Source: Vreelandella olivaria (GTDB lineage: Bacteria; Pseudomonadota; Gammaproteobacteria; Pseudomonadales; Halomonadaceae). From it: a stretch of 64,000 nucleotides of DNA. A program made the position numbers and the translations under genes. The notes below the pieces were generated by a model, which saw only the letters and a list, made by a program, of their open reading frames with translations, was not told where the DNA came from and did no database searches. The stretch spans positions 1 to 64,000 of the forward strand of contig NZ_JALPZO010000108.1 in assembly GCF_023507745.1 (NCBI RefSeq). Direction: 5' to 3'. Below, piece after piece: positions 45,294 through 55,068 of the stretch. Every line of letters begins with the position of its first letter. Positions within the stretch are counted from its first letter, which is position 1.

Positions 45294-47968
45294 TGTTACT
45301 CCACCACTACCGGTTCGAGCCGGATACCACGCTGTTTGACCTCGCTGCGTTTCGTACCGAGCTGGCAGGTTCACGCTCCCCTGTCGCCCCCTTCAAGGCA
45401 GCGCTACGGGACATCCAGGCTCGCCTGGATGAGCGGTTTCGCTCCGGCGCCGATATACGCGATCTGGTACGCGGGCGGGCATGGTATTTAGATCAGTTAC
45501 TTGCGATTGCCTGGGCACAGCATGACTGGCCCGATGACGGCGTTGCTCTGGTAGCGGTGGGTGGCTATGGCCGTGGAGAACTACACCCCTACTCCGATAT
45601 CGATCTGCTGTTACTGCTGGAGCACGACGATGATATCCCTTACCGGGAACCACTCACCGCCTTTATCACCTTTTTATGGGATATCGGGCTGGAGATTGGT
45701 CACAGTGTTCGTTCACTCAACGACTGCGAGCGGGAAGCCGAGGCCGATGTAACGGTGATTACCAATTTATTGGAATCACGGCTGATCGCAGGCCCAGAGT
45801 CGCTGCGCGAACAAATGCGCCAGCGGCTAAACGCAGAGCACCTATGGCCCGCCGACCGTTTTTTTGAAGCCAAGTGGCAGGAGCAGATTGCCCGCCACTA
45901 CCGCTACAACAACTCGGAATACCACCTGGAGCCGAACTTAAAAAGTTCGCCCGGCGGCCTGCGTGATATTCAGATGATTGGCTGGGTGGCCAAACGCCAC
46001 TTCGGTACGGAACAGTACGCCGATATCGTCGCCAATGGTTTTATGAACGACGCAGAACTGCGCATTCTTAGCCAGGGCCAGGCCTTTTTATGGCAGGTGC
46101 GTTATGCCCTGCACATGCTGACTGGCCGAGCCGAAGACCGCCTGCTGTTTGATCATCAGCGCACCATCGCCGATATGTTTGGCTTCAGAGACACTCCAGA
46201 ACGCTTGGCGGTTGAGCAGTTCATGAAGCGTTATTACCGGCATGTTACCGCCCTGGCCGGGCTTAACGACATGCTGTTACAGCACTTTGATGAAGTGATT
46301 TTACGTGGTAAAGAAGCGCTGGAAACCGTCATGCTCAATGAGCGCTTTGAAACCAAAGGGGGCTATATCCAGGTGCGTTCGCGTAATTTGTTCCGCGAAT
46401 GCCCGGCGGCCATGCTGGAGCTGTTTCTGCTGATGGCCAAGCACCCTGAAATAGAGGGTGTCCGCGCCGACACCATTCGCCTGATTCGTGACCATCGCCA
46501 CCAAATCGATGACCACTATCGGGAAGACCCGCGCCACCAACGGCTGTTTATGGCCATTATGCGCGCCCCTGGCAATGTTCCCCGCCAGCTACGGCGCATG
46601 AACCGCTACGGCATCCTCGGCAAGTACCTGCCTGAATTTGGTCGCGCGGTAGGGTTGATGCAGCACGACCTGTTCCATATCTACACCGTTGATGCGCACA
46701 CGCTGCGGTTGCTGAAATTTCTGCACGGCTTCCGCAAGCCGGAAGCAAAAGATGACTTCCCGGTGGCGGCAGTGTTAATGCAGCAACTGCCCAAGTTGGA
46801 TTTACTGTGGATTGCCGGCCTGTTTCACGATGTTGGCAAGGGCCGGGGCGGCGACCACTCTGAAATTGGCGCACGGGATGTCACGCAGTTCTGCAAACGC
46901 CACCATGTCTCTCAGCACGATACCAATCTGGTAAGCTGGCTGGTAGAGCACCACCTGCTGATGTCCATGACCGCGCAAAAGCGCGATATCAGCGACCCTG
47001 ACGTCATCAGAGACTTCGCCCTGGTGGTTCGCGACGAAACCCGCCTGGACTACCTCTATGTGCTTACCGTCGCCGATATAAACGCCACTAACCCAACCCT
47101 GTGGAATGGCTGGCGGGCCTCGCTTTTGCGTCAATTGCACGCCGAAACCAAGCGGGCGTTACGACGTGGCTTAAATAACCCACCCGACCGGGATGACTGG
47201 GTACGGGAAACCCGCACAGAAGCCAGGTCACTGCTGCAAACCATTGGCGTGGACCGCAACCAGATAGATCAGTTGTGGGAATCCCTGGGCGAGGATTACT
47301 TCCTCCAGTACGCCCCAAGCGAGATTGTCTGGCAAACCCAAGGCATTCTTGCCCATCAGCCATCACCGCTACCACTGGTACTGATCAGCGCACCGACGGC
47401 AGATATGACAGAAGGTGGCACCAAGGTGTTTATTCACACCCGTTCGGTTGATGACCTGTTCGCGGCTACTGCCGCCGCCATGGAACAGCTCGGCTTATCC
47501 ATCCACGATGCACGCATTGCCACGTCCCGCAATAACTGGACGCTGAACACCTTTATTGTGCTCGACAGCCAGGGCCAGCCTATTCGTGACCCGGCACGCA
47601 TTGAAGAAATGCGCCGGCATCTGGTAGAAGAGCTGGATGACCCGGACGACTACCCCGAGATTGTCACCCGTCACACGCCGCGCCAGCTCAAACACTTCAA
47701 GGTACCAACGGAAGTGGTGATTGAGCAGGACCCCGCCAACGAGCGCACGTTGCTGGAGCTTACCGCCCCTGACCGCCCCGGCCTGCTGGCTCGTGTCGGA
47801 CGTATTTTTATGGAGCAGGATATTGCGCTGTCGGCAGCCAAAATCGCGACGCTGGGCGAACGGGTTGAGGATGTTTTCTTTATCACCACCAAAGCGGGTG
47901 AACCGCTCACCGACCTGGAGCGCCAGCAACAGCTCCGTGAACGACTCATCGAAGTGCTGGGTGTATAG
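45293..47968 (+). CDS. glnD: Bifunctional [protein-PII] uridylyltransferase/uridylyl-removing enzyme
   Basis: An 891-residue nitrogen sensor that adds or removes UMP on PII proteins according to glutamine. Domains in order: nucleotidyltransferase with GGYGRGELHPYSDIDLLL (residues 90-108; metal Asp102 and Asp104), an intervening helical region, an HD phosphohydrolase domain with LFHDVGKGRGGDHSEIG (about 510), and two C-terminal ACT domains (VFIHTRSVDDLFAA and LLELTAPDRPGLLARVGR) that bind glutamine. Length matches E. coli GlnD (890). The start codon overlaps the map stop (TGATG), so coupled translation is likely. Confidence 0.97.
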   Translation: MLLHHYRFEPDTTLFDLAAFRTELAGSRSPVAPFKAALRDIQARLDERFRSGADIRDLVRGRAWYLDQLLAIAWAQHDWPDDGVALVAVGGYGRGELHPYSDIDLLLLLEHDDDIPYREPLTAFITFLWDIGLEIGHSVRSLNDCEREAEADVTVITNLLESRLIAGPESLREQMRQRLNAEHLWPADRFFEAKWQEQIARHYRYNNSEYHLEPNLKSSPGGLRDIQMIGWVAKRHFGTEQYADIVANGFMNDAELRILSQGQAFLWQVRYALHMLTGRAEDRLLFDHQRTIADMFGFRDTPERLAVEQFMKRYYRHVTALAGLNDMLLQHFDEVILRGKEALETVMLNERFETKGGYIQVRSRNLFRECPAAMLELFLLMAKHPEIEGVRADTIRLIRDHRHQIDDHYREDPRHQRLFMAIMRAPGNVPRQLRRMNRYGILGKYLPEFGRAVGLMQHDLFHIYTVDAHTLRLLKFLHGFRKPEAKDDFPVAAVLMQQLPKLDLLWIAGLFHDVGKGRGGDHSEIGARDVTQFCKRHHVSQHDTNLVSWLVEHHLLMSMTAQKRDISDPDVIRDFALVVRDETRLDYLYVLTVADINATNPTLWNGWRASLLRQLHAETKRALRRGLNNPPDRDDWVRETRTEARSLLQTIGVDRNQIDQLWESLGEDYFLQYAPSEIVWQTQGILAHQPSPLPLVLISAPTADMTEGGTKVFIHTRSVDDLFAATAAAMEQLGLSIHDARIATSRNNWTLNTFIVLDSQGQPIRDPARIEEMRRHLVEELDDPDDYPEIVTRHTPRQLKHFKVPTEVVIEQDPANERTLLELTAPDRPGLLARVGRIFMEQDIALSAAKIATLGERVEDVFFITTKAGEPLTDLERQQQLRERLIEVLGV

Positions 47969-47999
47969 GCGCTCAATACGCCACGTCCTGGTGGTGAAT

Positions 48000-48028
48000 T
48001 TGAGGTACCACCCGGGCTTGCCTATAAT
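48000..48028 (+). promoter_or_regulatory. Sigma-70 promoter candidate for dapC
   Basis: TTGAGG (48000-48005, 4 of 6), a 17-nt spacer and a perfect TATAAT (48023-48028). It lies 66 nt before the dapC ATG in the 125-nt gap after glnD. Confidence 0.65.
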
Positions 48029-48093
48029 CGGCGGCTTAGTTTGCCGCTTTACGGCCATCCAGCACCCGCCCATAGGCTATCAACGGACACGCA

Positions 48094-49290
48094 ATGAACC
48101 CTGACCTTAACGCCCTGCATCCCTATCCGTTTGAAAAGCTGGCCGCGCTTAAAGCATCACTCACACCACCGGCAGAGCTGACGCACATCCCCTTGACGAT
48201 TGGCGAGCCCCAACATGCACCCTATGCAGCGGCGTTGGACGCCTTGGTAGCCCATCAGTTGGAGATGGCACGCTACCCTGCCACCAATGGCCTGCCGACC
48301 CTGCGAGAAGCCATTGCTGGCTGGGCAAGCCAGCGCTTTCAATTAAAGGGGCTGGATGCTGAGCGTCAGGTGATTCCGGTTAACGGCACACGCGAAGCCC
48401 TGTTTGCCTTTGTACAGGCAGCACTGGACCGAAGCCGCCCGGCGAAAGTGGCCATACCTAATCCGTTCTATCAGATTTATGAGGGCGCCACTTTATTGGC
48501 AGGTGGTGAACCGCTCTATCTGGACTGCACTGCCGAGAATGGCTTTCGACCCGACTTCTCAGCAGTAAACGCCGATACCTGGCGCGATGTGCAGATCGTG
48601 TTTATCTGTTCCCCAGGCAACCCCACCGGTGCAGTCACGCCACTTGACGAATTTAAGCAGCTGATTGCGCTGGCCGACGAGCATGATTTTATTATCGCCT
48701 CCGATGAGTGTTACTCAGAACTCTACCTGGATGAAAGCTCACCGCCTCCCGGCCTGTTACAAGCCTGTGCCGAGCTTGGCCGTGACGATTACCAGCGCTG
48801 CGTGGTGTTCCATTCGTTATCCAAACGCTCAAACCTGCCGGGCTTGCGCTCTGGCTTTGTCGCAGGCGATGCGAACCTGCTGGTTCCCTTCAAACGTTAC
48901 CGCACCTACCACGGTTGTGCGATGTCCCTACCGGTGCAGCACGCTTCTATCGCCGCCTGGCAGGATGAAGCCCATGTGCGCGCCAACCGGGAGGCTTACC
49001 GGGAGAAATTTAGTGCCGTGACGGACGTACTGGCGCCGGTGATGGACTTTCCCACTCCTGAGGCCAGCTTTTACCTCTGGCCTGCTGTCCCAGGCGGTGA
49101 TGATATTGCCTTTACCCTGAGGTTGTTTACCGAACAGCACGTGAGCGTGCTGCCCGGCAGCCTGATGGGCCGCCCAGGCCAGGATGGATACAACCCAGGA
49201 GCTGGTCGGCTACGCTTAGCCTTAGTGGCGGAACTTGCGCCTACGCTGGAAGCCGCCAAGCGCCTACGCCAACTGGTCGAGCGCGGTTAA
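48094..49290 (+). CDS. dapC: Succinyldiaminopimelate transaminase
   Basis: A 398-residue class I/II aminotransferase using pyridoxal phosphate; it makes N-succinyl-LL-diaminopimelate from glutamate and the succinylated keto acid in lysine/peptidoglycan precursor synthesis. The PLP lysine is K244 in VFHSLSKRSNLPGLRSGF. NPFYQIYEGATLLAG, ICSPGNPTGAV and ASDECYSELYLDE are the usual aminotransferase blocks. The neighbours dapD and dapE, two genes downstream, confirm the pathway. The start at 48094 follows a promoter with a perfect -10. A possible alternative is a generic aspartate aminotransferase, which is less likely here. Confidence 0.93.
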   Translation: MNPDLNALHPYPFEKLAALKASLTPPAELTHIPLTIGEPQHAPYAAALDALVAHQLEMARYPATNGLPTLREAIAGWASQRFQLKGLDAERQVIPVNGTREALFAFVQAALDRSRPAKVAIPNPFYQIYEGATLLAGGEPLYLDCTAENGFRPDFSAVNADTWRDVQIVFICSPGNPTGAVTPLDEFKQLIALADEHDFIIASDECYSELYLDESSPPPGLLQACAELGRDDYQRCVVFHSLSKRSNLPGLRSGFVAGDANLLVPFKRYRTYHGCAMSLPVQHASIAAWQDEAHVRANREAYREKFSAVTDVLAPVMDFPTPEASFYLWPAVPGGDDIAFTLRLFTEQHVSVLPGSLMGRPGQDGYNPGAGRLRLALVAELAPTLEAAKRLRQLVERG

Positions 49291-49322
49291 CACCTCGCCC
49301 AACGCTCATTTTAGGAGGCTGT

Positions 49323-49673
49323 ATGTTGACGCTTTATATCATCAACACCTGTGACACCTGTCGTAAAGCGCGTAAGGCGCTTGAAGAGAAAGGTATTCCC
49401 TTCAAGACCCATGACCTGCGCAAAGATGGCCTTTCGGCCAGCCTGCTAGAACACATCCTTGAGCGGGTGCCCCTGCTGGAGGCATTTAATAAACGCAGCA
49501 CGACATGGCGCAACCTCCCTACAGAGGCAAAAGAAAACCTGGATGCCACCAGTGCCCGGGCGCTTTTATTGGAGAACCCAACGCTCCTTAAACGGCCACT
49601 CCTGGAAGTCGACAATGAGACCATGCTGGTAGGCTTTCGCGATGGTGATTACGACAAGCTAAGCGGTTCCTAA
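49323..49673 (+). CDS. ArsC/Spx-family thioredoxin-fold protein (YffB-like)
   Basis: A 116-residue thioredoxin-fold protein of the arsenate reductase/Spx family. The CDTC motif at the N-terminus (residues 10-13) is followed by RKALEEKGIPFKTHDLRKDG and by KRPLLEVDNETMLVGFRDGDY near the end. The family contains arsenate reductases and the Spx-like YffB group. Short length and placement between dapC and dapD in many gammaproteobacteria suggest the YffB group, whose substrate is not known. AGGAGG is 6 nt before the ATG. Role in the dap cluster is unknown. Confidence 0.85.
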   Translation: MLTLYIINTCDTCRKARKALEEKGIPFKTHDLRKDGLSASLLEHILERVPLLEAFNKRSTTWRNLPTEAKENLDATSARALLLENPTLLKRPLLEVDNETMLVGFRDGDYDKLSGS

Positions 49674-49744
49674 GGAGCCCAGAGGTTTCTTAATCGACAC
49701 CCTTCACTTTTATTAACTTCTAACACCTCAAAGGATGACGCGTT

Positions 49745-50770
49745 ATGCTGAGCTTCGCGCTTGGAATCGGTACTCAAAACACCCAGGGCGACTGGCTGGA
49801 AATCTACTATCCGGCACCGCTGCTGAACCCGGCAGAAAGCCTGGTAGCCGCGGCCAAAGAAGCGCTTGAGGCGCCCACCGGCAATACAGCCGTTAGCTTC
49901 CTCCCCGAAGACTGCACACGCCTGGCCAAAGCGCTGGAAGCAGCAGGCCACTCTGAGCAGGCAGAGCTTGCCGAGTCCTTGGCGGCCAGCCAACGCCCGC
50001 TGGTGGCGATGTTTCTGGACAGCGACCAGGCGCCGCAAACCGCTCCTGAGGTGTACCTGAAGCTTCACCTGCTTTCCCATCGCTTGGTGAAGCCCCATGG
50101 GCTTGACCTGACCGGCATGTTCGGCCTGCTGCGTAACATCGCCTGGACCAACGAAGGCGCCATTGATATTGAAGAGCTGCCCGCCCGGCGTCTCAAGGCA
50201 CGCCTTGCGGGCCGTACGCTGTCGGTGGACTGTGTGGATAAATTCCCCAAAATGACCGATTACGTTGTCCCTACCGGCATTCGTATCGGTGATACTGCCC
50301 GCGTACGCCTGGGCGCCTACCTGGGTGAAGGCACCACGGTCATGCATGAAGGTTTCGTTAACTTCAACGCGGGTACCGAAGGTCCCGGCATGATTGAAGG
50401 CCGCATTTCCGCAGGTGTTATGGTGGGCAAAGGCTCCGACCTGGGCGGCGGTTGCTCCACCATGGGAACACTTTCCGGCGGCGGCAACATCATCATCAAG
50501 GTAGGTGAAGGCTGCCTGATTGGCGCCAATGCCGGTATCGGCATTCCGCTGGGCGACCGCTGCACGGTGGAAGCGGGCCTCTATATCACCGCTGGTTCCA
50601 AGGTCACGGTGCTCGATGACCAGGGTCAGGAAGTCGACACCGTGGCCGCCCGTGAACTGGCAGGCCAGGATGATTTACTGCTGCGCCGTAACTCGCAAAA
50701 TGGCCGCATTGAGTGTTTGACCAATAAAAGTGCCATTGCACTGAACGAGGCACTGCATGCCCATAACTGA
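49745..50770 (+). CDS. dapD: 2,3,4,5-tetrahydropyridine-2,6-dicarboxylate N-succinyltransferase
   Basis: A 341-residue trimeric acyltransferase that succinylates tetrahydrodipicolinate, the committed step of the succinylase lysine path. It belongs to the longer pseudomonad-type DapD: a large N-terminal domain ([22 protein letters not shown]...) and a C-terminal left-handed beta-helix with hexapeptide repeats ([29 protein letters not shown] and [18 protein letters not shown]). Its ATG has AAAGGA about 9 nt upstream. It overlaps dapE by 14 nt (50757-50770), so they are probably coupled. Confidence 0.95.
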   Translation: MLSFALGIGTQNTQGDWLEIYYPAPLLNPAESLVAAAKEALEAPTGNTAVSFLPEDCTRLAKALEAAGHSEQAELAESLAASQRPLVAMFLDSDQAPQTAPEVYLKLHLLSHRLVKPHGLDLTGMFGLLRNIAWTNEGAIDIEELPARRLKARLAGRTLSVDCVDKFPKMTDYVVPTGIRIGDTARVRLGAYLGEGTTVMHEGFVNFNAGTEGPGMIEGRISAGVMVGKGSDLGGGCSTMGTLSGGGNIIIKVGEGCLIGANAGIGIPLGDRCTVEAGLYITAGSKVTVLDDQGQEVDTVAARELAGQDDLLLRRNSQNGRIECLTNKSAIALNEALHAHN

Positions 50771-51929
50771 GCCTGACACTCTGTCGCCCACGTTGCAGCT
50801 CGCCTTTGAGCTGCTGCGCCGCCCGTCGGTAACGCCGGACGACGAAGGCTGCCAGGAACTGATGATCGAGCGCTTAGCGGCGCTCGATTTTCATATCGAA
50901 CGACTACCGTTTGGTGATGTGAAAAACTTCTGGGCAATACGTGGCCACCATGGCCCCGTACTGGCATTTGCCGGCCATACCGATGTGGTGCCCAGTGGGC
51001 CGCACACCAACTGGGACTTCCCCCCTTTTGAGCCCTGTATTGATAACCACGGTATGCTTTGCGGACGTGGCGCGGCAGATATGAAGGGCAGTCTGGCGGC
51101 CATGCTCACCGCTGTAGAGCGATTTGTGGCAGCCAACCCAGAGCACGATGGACGCATTGCCTTTCTCATTACGTCCGATGAGGAGGGGCCTGCAGTAGAC
51201 GGCACCCGTGCGGTGGTAGAGCACCTGCGCGAGCGCAATGAGCGCCTGGATTACTGTATCGTCGGCGAGCCTTCCTCCACTGCCCGGCTAGGGGATATGA
51301 TTAAGAATGGGCGACGTGGATCACTGGGCGGCGTGTTGCATATTAAAGGGGTACAGGGCCATGTGGCTTACCCACATCTGGCACGCAACCCAATTCACCA
51401 GGCCATGCCTGCTCTGGATAAGCTGGTCAGCGAGCACTGGGACGCGGGTAACGATTTTTTCCCCGCCACCAGTTTTCAGATTTCCAACTTTCGAGCGGGA
51501 ACCGGCGCTACCAATGTGATTCCCGGCGACGTGGAAGTGGTGTTCAACTTCCGCTACTCAACGGAAGTTACCCATGAAACACTGCAAGCCCGTACCGAAG
51601 CGATTCTGGACCAGCATGGTCTTGAGTATCACATCGACTGGACACTGAACGGCGAGCCGTTTTTGACCGCCGAAGGCAAACTGGTCGACGCTGCCATTCG
51701 CGGCGTTGAAGCCGTTACTGGTGAACGCCCCGCTCTTTCGACCAGTGGCGGCACATCGGATGGCCGGTTTATTGCCACCCTGGGCGCTCAGGTAGTAGAA
51801 CTCGGCCCGCTTAACGACACCATTCATAAAGCTAATGAGCGGGTGCGTGCCAACGACCTGGACGAGTTAAGCCGGATTTATGAGGCAACCCTCCAAGCAC
51901 TGCTAACCACCAACGAGGTAAGCGTATGA
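50757..51929 (+). CDS. dapE: Succinyl-diaminopimelate desuccinylase
   Basis: A 390-residue zinc amidohydrolase of the M20 family that removes succinate from N-succinyl-LL-diaminopimelate. Metal and catalytic residues are visible: [11 protein letters not shown] (His74, Asp76), [29 protein letters not shown] (Glu142/Glu143), VGEPSS and the late SGGTSDGRF block. A dimerisation domain lies in the middle ([19 protein letters not shown]). The start ATG lies inside dapD, and its stop overlaps the next gene by 4 nt. Confidence 0.96.
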   Translation: MPITEPDTLSPTLQLAFELLRRPSVTPDDEGCQELMIERLAALDFHIERLPFGDVKNFWAIRGHHGPVLAFAGHTDVVPSGPHTNWDFPPFEPCIDNHGMLCGRGAADMKGSLAAMLTAVERFVAANPEHDGRIAFLITSDEEGPAVDGTRAVVEHLRERNERLDYCIVGEPSSTARLGDMIKNGRRGSLGGVLHIKGVQGHVAYPHLARNPIHQAMPALDKLVSEHWDAGNDFFPATSFQISNFRAGTGATNVIPGDVEVVFNFRYSTEVTHETLQARTEAILDQHGLEYHIDWTLNGEPFLTAEGKLVDAAIRGVEAVTGERPALSTSGGTSDGRFIATLGAQVVELGPLNDTIHKANERVRANDLDELSRIYEATLQALLTTNEVSV

Positions 51930-52315
51930 TGGAACGGTTCCCGGATATTGAAGTGTACCTGGCACAGGTGACGCTTGACGACATCAACGCCTGGTTGCAG
52001 GGCGCACTGAACGCGCCTCCTCTTAGCCCCGCGGGTAAAGGCAAATGGAAAACCCGTGGCCAGCACCAGGGAGAAAGTGTTCCGGTACTACTGGTGGATA
52101 ATGCCGCTGACGGTTTCGCAAGCCTGTGGTTCGATAGCCACCACACTCCCTGGCACACCGACCAGGAATGTGCCCAGCATGCCGCTGAAGCACTGCAAAC
52201 GGAAGTCCGCTGCTCGTTGGGTGGCTGGCATCCTGGCGATGATCCTGACCGCTTCTGGCAGGTACTGCCAGGAGGGCAGGAAAAGGCGATTGAGTGGCCC
52301 GACTCCGGTCGCTAA
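51926..52315 (+). CDS. Conserved hypothetical protein downstream of dapE
   Basis: A 129-residue protein, probably cytoplasmic, with no signal peptide or membrane segment. Notable are an acidic start ([23 protein letters not shown]) and a Trp/His/Asp-rich second half ([33 protein letters not shown]). I recognise no catalytic motif. Such small proteins following dapE are common in marine gammaproteobacteria, but the function is unknown. It starts with two ATGs (51926 or 51929) overlapping the dapE stop (ATGATG), so it is probably the last gene of the dap operon. It precedes a strong terminator. Confidence 0.7.
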   Translation: MMERFPDIEVYLAQVTLDDINAWLQGALNAPPLSPAGKGKWKTRGQHQGESVPVLLVDNAADGFASLWFDSHHTPWHTDQECAQHAAEALQTEVRCSLGGWHPGDDPDRFWQVLPGGQEKAIEWPDSGR

Positions 52316-52350
52316 GCATTATTCGGAAGCCCTTTTGGCAACCCCAAATG

Positions 52351-52384
52351 CACAAGACCCCGCCTTGGCGGGGTCTTGTGTTTT
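52351..52384 (+). terminator. Strong terminator of the dap operon, bidirectional stem
   Basis: A perfect 14-bp stem, CACAAGACCCCGCC (52351-52364) with GGCGGGGTCTTGTG (52367-52380), and TTTT on the plus strand directly after it. It sits between the convergent dap operon and the cold-shock protein gene, and the symmetrical stem could serve both, but the T-run is only on the plus strand. Confidence 0.9.
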
Positions 52385-52405
52385 CAGCCTTCTGATATAA
52401 GCCGG

Positions 52406-52945
52406 TTACTCAATAATGCTCACATCATCGGCCTGCAGGCCACGATCATTTTTAATCACGTGGTAACGAACAATCTGGCCTTCGGCCAGCATGCGCGGCC
52501 CACGGCCACGGATCGCGCGAAAGTGCACAAATACATCTTCGCCATTATCCCGGGTAATAAAGCCATAACCTTTATTGGTGTTAAACCACTTCACCTCACC
52601 CTCTTCGCGGCCATCGTTGGGGTCGATGATATCCTCCTCCTCATCTTCCACCGCTGGCGCTGCTTTAGGCTGACGAGGTGCCGGTTTAACACGCGTAACG
52701 TCGGCTTTCACTACCAGAGGCGGAGCCAGGGCAGCAGCGGCCAGCGTGCCAATACACAACATAATAAAACATCCCAGAGCGACGGCAATATACACACCGC
52801 CGCCGCCGTTGATGGCAAGCTCAGCTAACCACTGCTCAGCAAGCGGCGCATTTGTTAAATGAACAATCCCTGCCAGAAGAAGCGGCGTGGGGGCGGCAAG
52901 TAATACACTGATAAAGAAACAGCGAAAAACAACTTTTGGGTTCAT
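52406..52945 (-). CDS. Membrane-anchored cold-shock-domain protein
   Basis: A 179-residue fusion. The N-terminal part has two hydrophobic segments (about residues 5-29 and 50-76), then an acidic Pro-rich linker (about 85-112, with EDEEEDIID), and a C-terminal cold-shock domain (about 116-179) with RNP1-like KGYGFI (125-130) and RNP2-like VFVHF (138-142), which binds single-stranded nucleic acid. The usual cold-shock protein is 70 residues without a membrane part; this longer architecture occurs in some marine bacteria, and I infer it tethers RNA binding to the inner membrane. It shares its terminator region with the dap operon and is divergent from slyX. Confidence 0.8.
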   Translation of the reverse strand: MNPKVVFRCFFISVLLAAPTPLLLAGIVHLTNAPLAEQWLAELAINGGGGVYIAVALGCFIMLCIGTLAAAALAPPLVVKADVTRVKPAPRQPKAAPAVEDEEEDIIDPNDGREEGEVKWFNTNKGYGFITRDNGEDVFVHFRAIRGRGPRMLAEGQIVRYHVIKNDRGLQADDVSIIE

Positions 52946-53055
52946 AGATGATAAAAGCTCTCTTGTTGTATGGGTAACAGACGAAGGACAATACTCGGCC
53001 TATCAGGCCCATTCCTAACAGTACCGAGCATACTACACAAGGTAACGATGTTATC

Positions 53056-53304
53056 ATGACAAACGATTTATCGCCTGCTGAGCTGACTCAACTTCTTGAA
53101 TCTTTGGAGAGTCGGTTAGCTTATCAGGAACATTGGCTGGATACGCTCGACCAGGCGGTCGCCCAGCAGGAGCGCCGTTTGGAGAAACTGGAGCAGCTTA
53201 GCGCGCTGATGCGCGAAAGGCTGCGTGAACAGCATCAGGCGCTCCAGGCAGGTGATTCCCAGGGCGCCAGCCGTCCCGAAGACGACATACCGCCCCATTA
53301 TTAA
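53056..53304 (+). CDS. slyX: SlyX family protein
   Basis: An 82-residue coiled-coil protein. It is almost entirely helical and Gln/Leu/Glu-rich (ELTQLLESLESRLAYQEHWLDTLDQAVAQQ), and ends in DDIPPHY, the typical SlyX tail. Function is unknown; in E. coli slyX lies next to slyD. It stands here between the divergent cold-shock protein gene and the convergent alanine dehydrogenase gene, with only 9 nt to the latter's stop. Confidence 0.85.
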   Translation: MTNDLSPAELTQLLESLESRLAYQEHWLDTLDQAVAQQERRLEKLEQLSALMRERLREQHQALQAGDSQGASRPEDDIPPHY

Positions 53305-53313
53305 CAAGCCTGC

Positions 53314-54429
53314 TTATGCAACTACCTTCCCAGGGTTAATACTTTCCAACCCAAACGCTTCCGCTACCGCGGGGTAGGTGACCTGACCATCGTATACATT
53401 CAGCCCTGGCAGGAAATGTGGGTCATCCCGTAATGCCTGCTGCCAGCCTTTATCGGCCAGGGCCAGTACAAACGGTAGCGTGGCGTTGGTCAGCCCCTGG
53501 GTGGATGTGCGTGCCACTGCACCGGGCATGTTGGCTACACAGTAGTGCACAATACCATCGACAATATACGTCGGTTCTGCGTGGGTAGTGGGCTTACTGG
53601 TTTCAAAACAGCCACCCTGATCAATGGCCACATCCACCAATACACTGCCGGGCTTCATATCCGCCAGCATGGCACGGGTAATCAGCTTGGGGGCAGCGGC
53701 ACCCGGAATAAGTACGGCACCGACGATCATATCCGACTCTTTAGCAGCATGTTCCAGTGCATCCGCCGTGGAGTAAACGGTTTTGATGCGCCCCTGATAG
53801 CGGTCATCCAGCACTTCCAGGCGGGCAATGGATTTATCCACAATCGTCACTTCCGCCCCCAACCCCAGCGCCATACGGGCTGCATTCTCACCCACTACAC
53901 CACCACCAATCACGGTTACTTTGCCCGGCGCCACCCCCGGCACCCCCGGTAACAGCACTCCCGAACCACCCTGGGCCTTCTCCAGGCTATGCGCCCCCGC
54001 CTGCACCGCCATGCGCCCTGCCACCGTACTCATCGGCGCCAGCAACGGGAGCCCCCCTTGCCCATCGGTAATGGTTTCATAGGCAATACAGGTTGCCCCA
54101 CTGGTCATTAACCCACGGGTTAGTTGTTCCTCAGCGGCCAGGTGCAGGTAGGTAAACAGTGTGTGACGAGGCGTCAACCGTGCGACCTCTGCCGGCTGTG
54201 GCTCCTTTACTTTTAACACCAGTTCGGCGTTTTGCCACAGCAGTTCAACATCTGACTCAATCCGGGCACCGGCGGCCTCATAATCACGGTTACTGTACCC
54301 GGCCCCTTCGCCAGCATCGGCCTGCACAGATACCGTGTGGCCTCGGCTCACCAGCTCCCGCGCTCCGGTCGGGGTGAGCGCAACCCGGTACTCATGGTTT
54401 TTAATCTCTTTTGGAACGGCGACTTTCAT
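53314..54429 (-). CDS. ald: Alanine dehydrogenase
   Basis: A 371-residue NAD-dependent enzyme that interconverts L-alanine and pyruvate plus ammonia. N-terminal domain: [20 protein letters not shown] and [11 protein letters not shown]; substrate Lys in VLKVKEP; NAD domain: [24 protein letters not shown]; then [30 protein letters not shown] and the catalytic His region [16 protein letters not shown]. Length agrees with Ald (371). The start overlaps nothing, and GGAGAG is about 8 nt upstream. No Lrp-like regulator gene is adjacent. Confidence 0.96.
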   Translation of the reverse strand: MKVAVPKEIKNHEYRVALTPTGARELVSRGHTVSVQADAGEGAGYSNRDYEAAGARIESDVELLWQNAELVLKVKEPQPAEVARLTPRHTLFTYLHLAAEEQLTRGLMTSGATCIAYETITDGQGGLPLLAPMSTVAGRMAVQAGAHSLEKAQGGSGVLLPGVPGVAPGKVTVIGGGVVGENAARMALGLGAEVTIVDKSIARLEVLDDRYQGRIKTVYSTADALEHAAKESDMIVGAVLIPGAAAPKLITRAMLADMKPGSVLVDVAIDQGGCFETSKPTTHAEPTYIVDGIVHYCVANMPGAVARTSTQGLTNATLPFVLALADKGWQQALRDDPHFLPGLNVYDGQVTYPAVAEAFGLESINPGKVVA

Positions 54430-54523
54430 TGATGAACTCTCCTGTTGCAGGCATTAGATAGGCACTGTTAGATTAATTACAGCACAGCTGACGCCAACCA
54501 TCACCCCAGGGAATAAAAACAAA

Positions 54524-54552
54524 AAAAACGCCGGTTAAGGCGTTTTTAAGGA
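54524..54552 (-). terminator. Intrinsic terminator of the thioesterase gene
   Basis: AAAAACGCC (54524-54532) pairs with GGCGTTTTT (54539-54547) across GGTTAA; on the minus strand the 3' arm runs into eight T residues. It lies 48 nt after the thioesterase stop codon. The position also suits the 5' flank of ald on the same strand. Confidence 0.85.
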
Positions 54553-54594
54553 GAAAAATCTAGCGATTAAGGGCTTTAGGCGAAAAAATCATCG

Positions 54595-55029
54595 TTATTC
54601 TGCAGCGACAGCGTTCCCGTAGATACGCTGATACTCTTCCGGCAGGCGTTTGGGACGACCGCTCGACAACGCGATACAGGCAAACCGGGTAAGGGCATTC
54701 AGCAGCAATCTACCATCGCTCAGACGCTTAAGCTGAAACCGCCGGGTTAGGCTAAAGCGACCATCACACCCAACGATCCAGGTGGCCAGCTGCAATATGT
54801 CATCCGCATATGCTGGCGCCAAATAGTCCAGTTCGTGGCGATGCACCACCATGGCACGATCAAGCTCACGGTAACGCTCAATGGATAGCCCCAATGCCTT
54901 GGAATGGGCCCAACTGACCTGCTCCACCCAACGCAAGTACTCGCTATTATTCACATGGCGATAGGCATCAATAGCCTCTTCCGTCACATGAATATCGATC
55001 ACAAAGGGATTCGGCAGTACCCATTCCAT
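54595..55029 (-). CDS. Acyl-CoA thioesterase, hotdog fold
   Basis: A 144-residue hotdog-fold protein of the 4-hydroxybenzoyl-CoA thioesterase/YbgC type. It has DAYRHVNNSEYLRWVEQVSWAHSKALG (with the catalytic Asp-like region near residue 20) and AMVVHRHELDYLAPAYADDILQL (about 60-82). It would hydrolyse acyl-CoA or acyl-ACP in the cytoplasm; the natural substrate is unknown. I chose the ATG at 55029 (MEWVLPN), which has GGGAG seven bases upstream; a GTG frame to 55056 lacks a site. It lies 39 nt after the rlmI stop on the same strand. Confidence 0.85.
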   Translation of the reverse strand: MEWVLPNPFVIDIHVTEEAIDAYRHVNNSEYLRWVEQVSWAHSKALGLSIERYRELDRAMVVHRHELDYLAPAYADDILQLATWIVGCDGRFSLTRRFQLKRLSDGRLLLNALTRFACIALSSGRPKRLPEEYQRIYGNAVAAE

Positions 55030-55068
55030 ATCGCTACTCCCTATGACATTCATCACGCCCGCGCGTGG

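Noticed and set aside
44472..45374. 300-codon open frame antisense to map
   Set aside because: map is complete and recognisable on the plus strand; the minus-strand frame has no homology or site.
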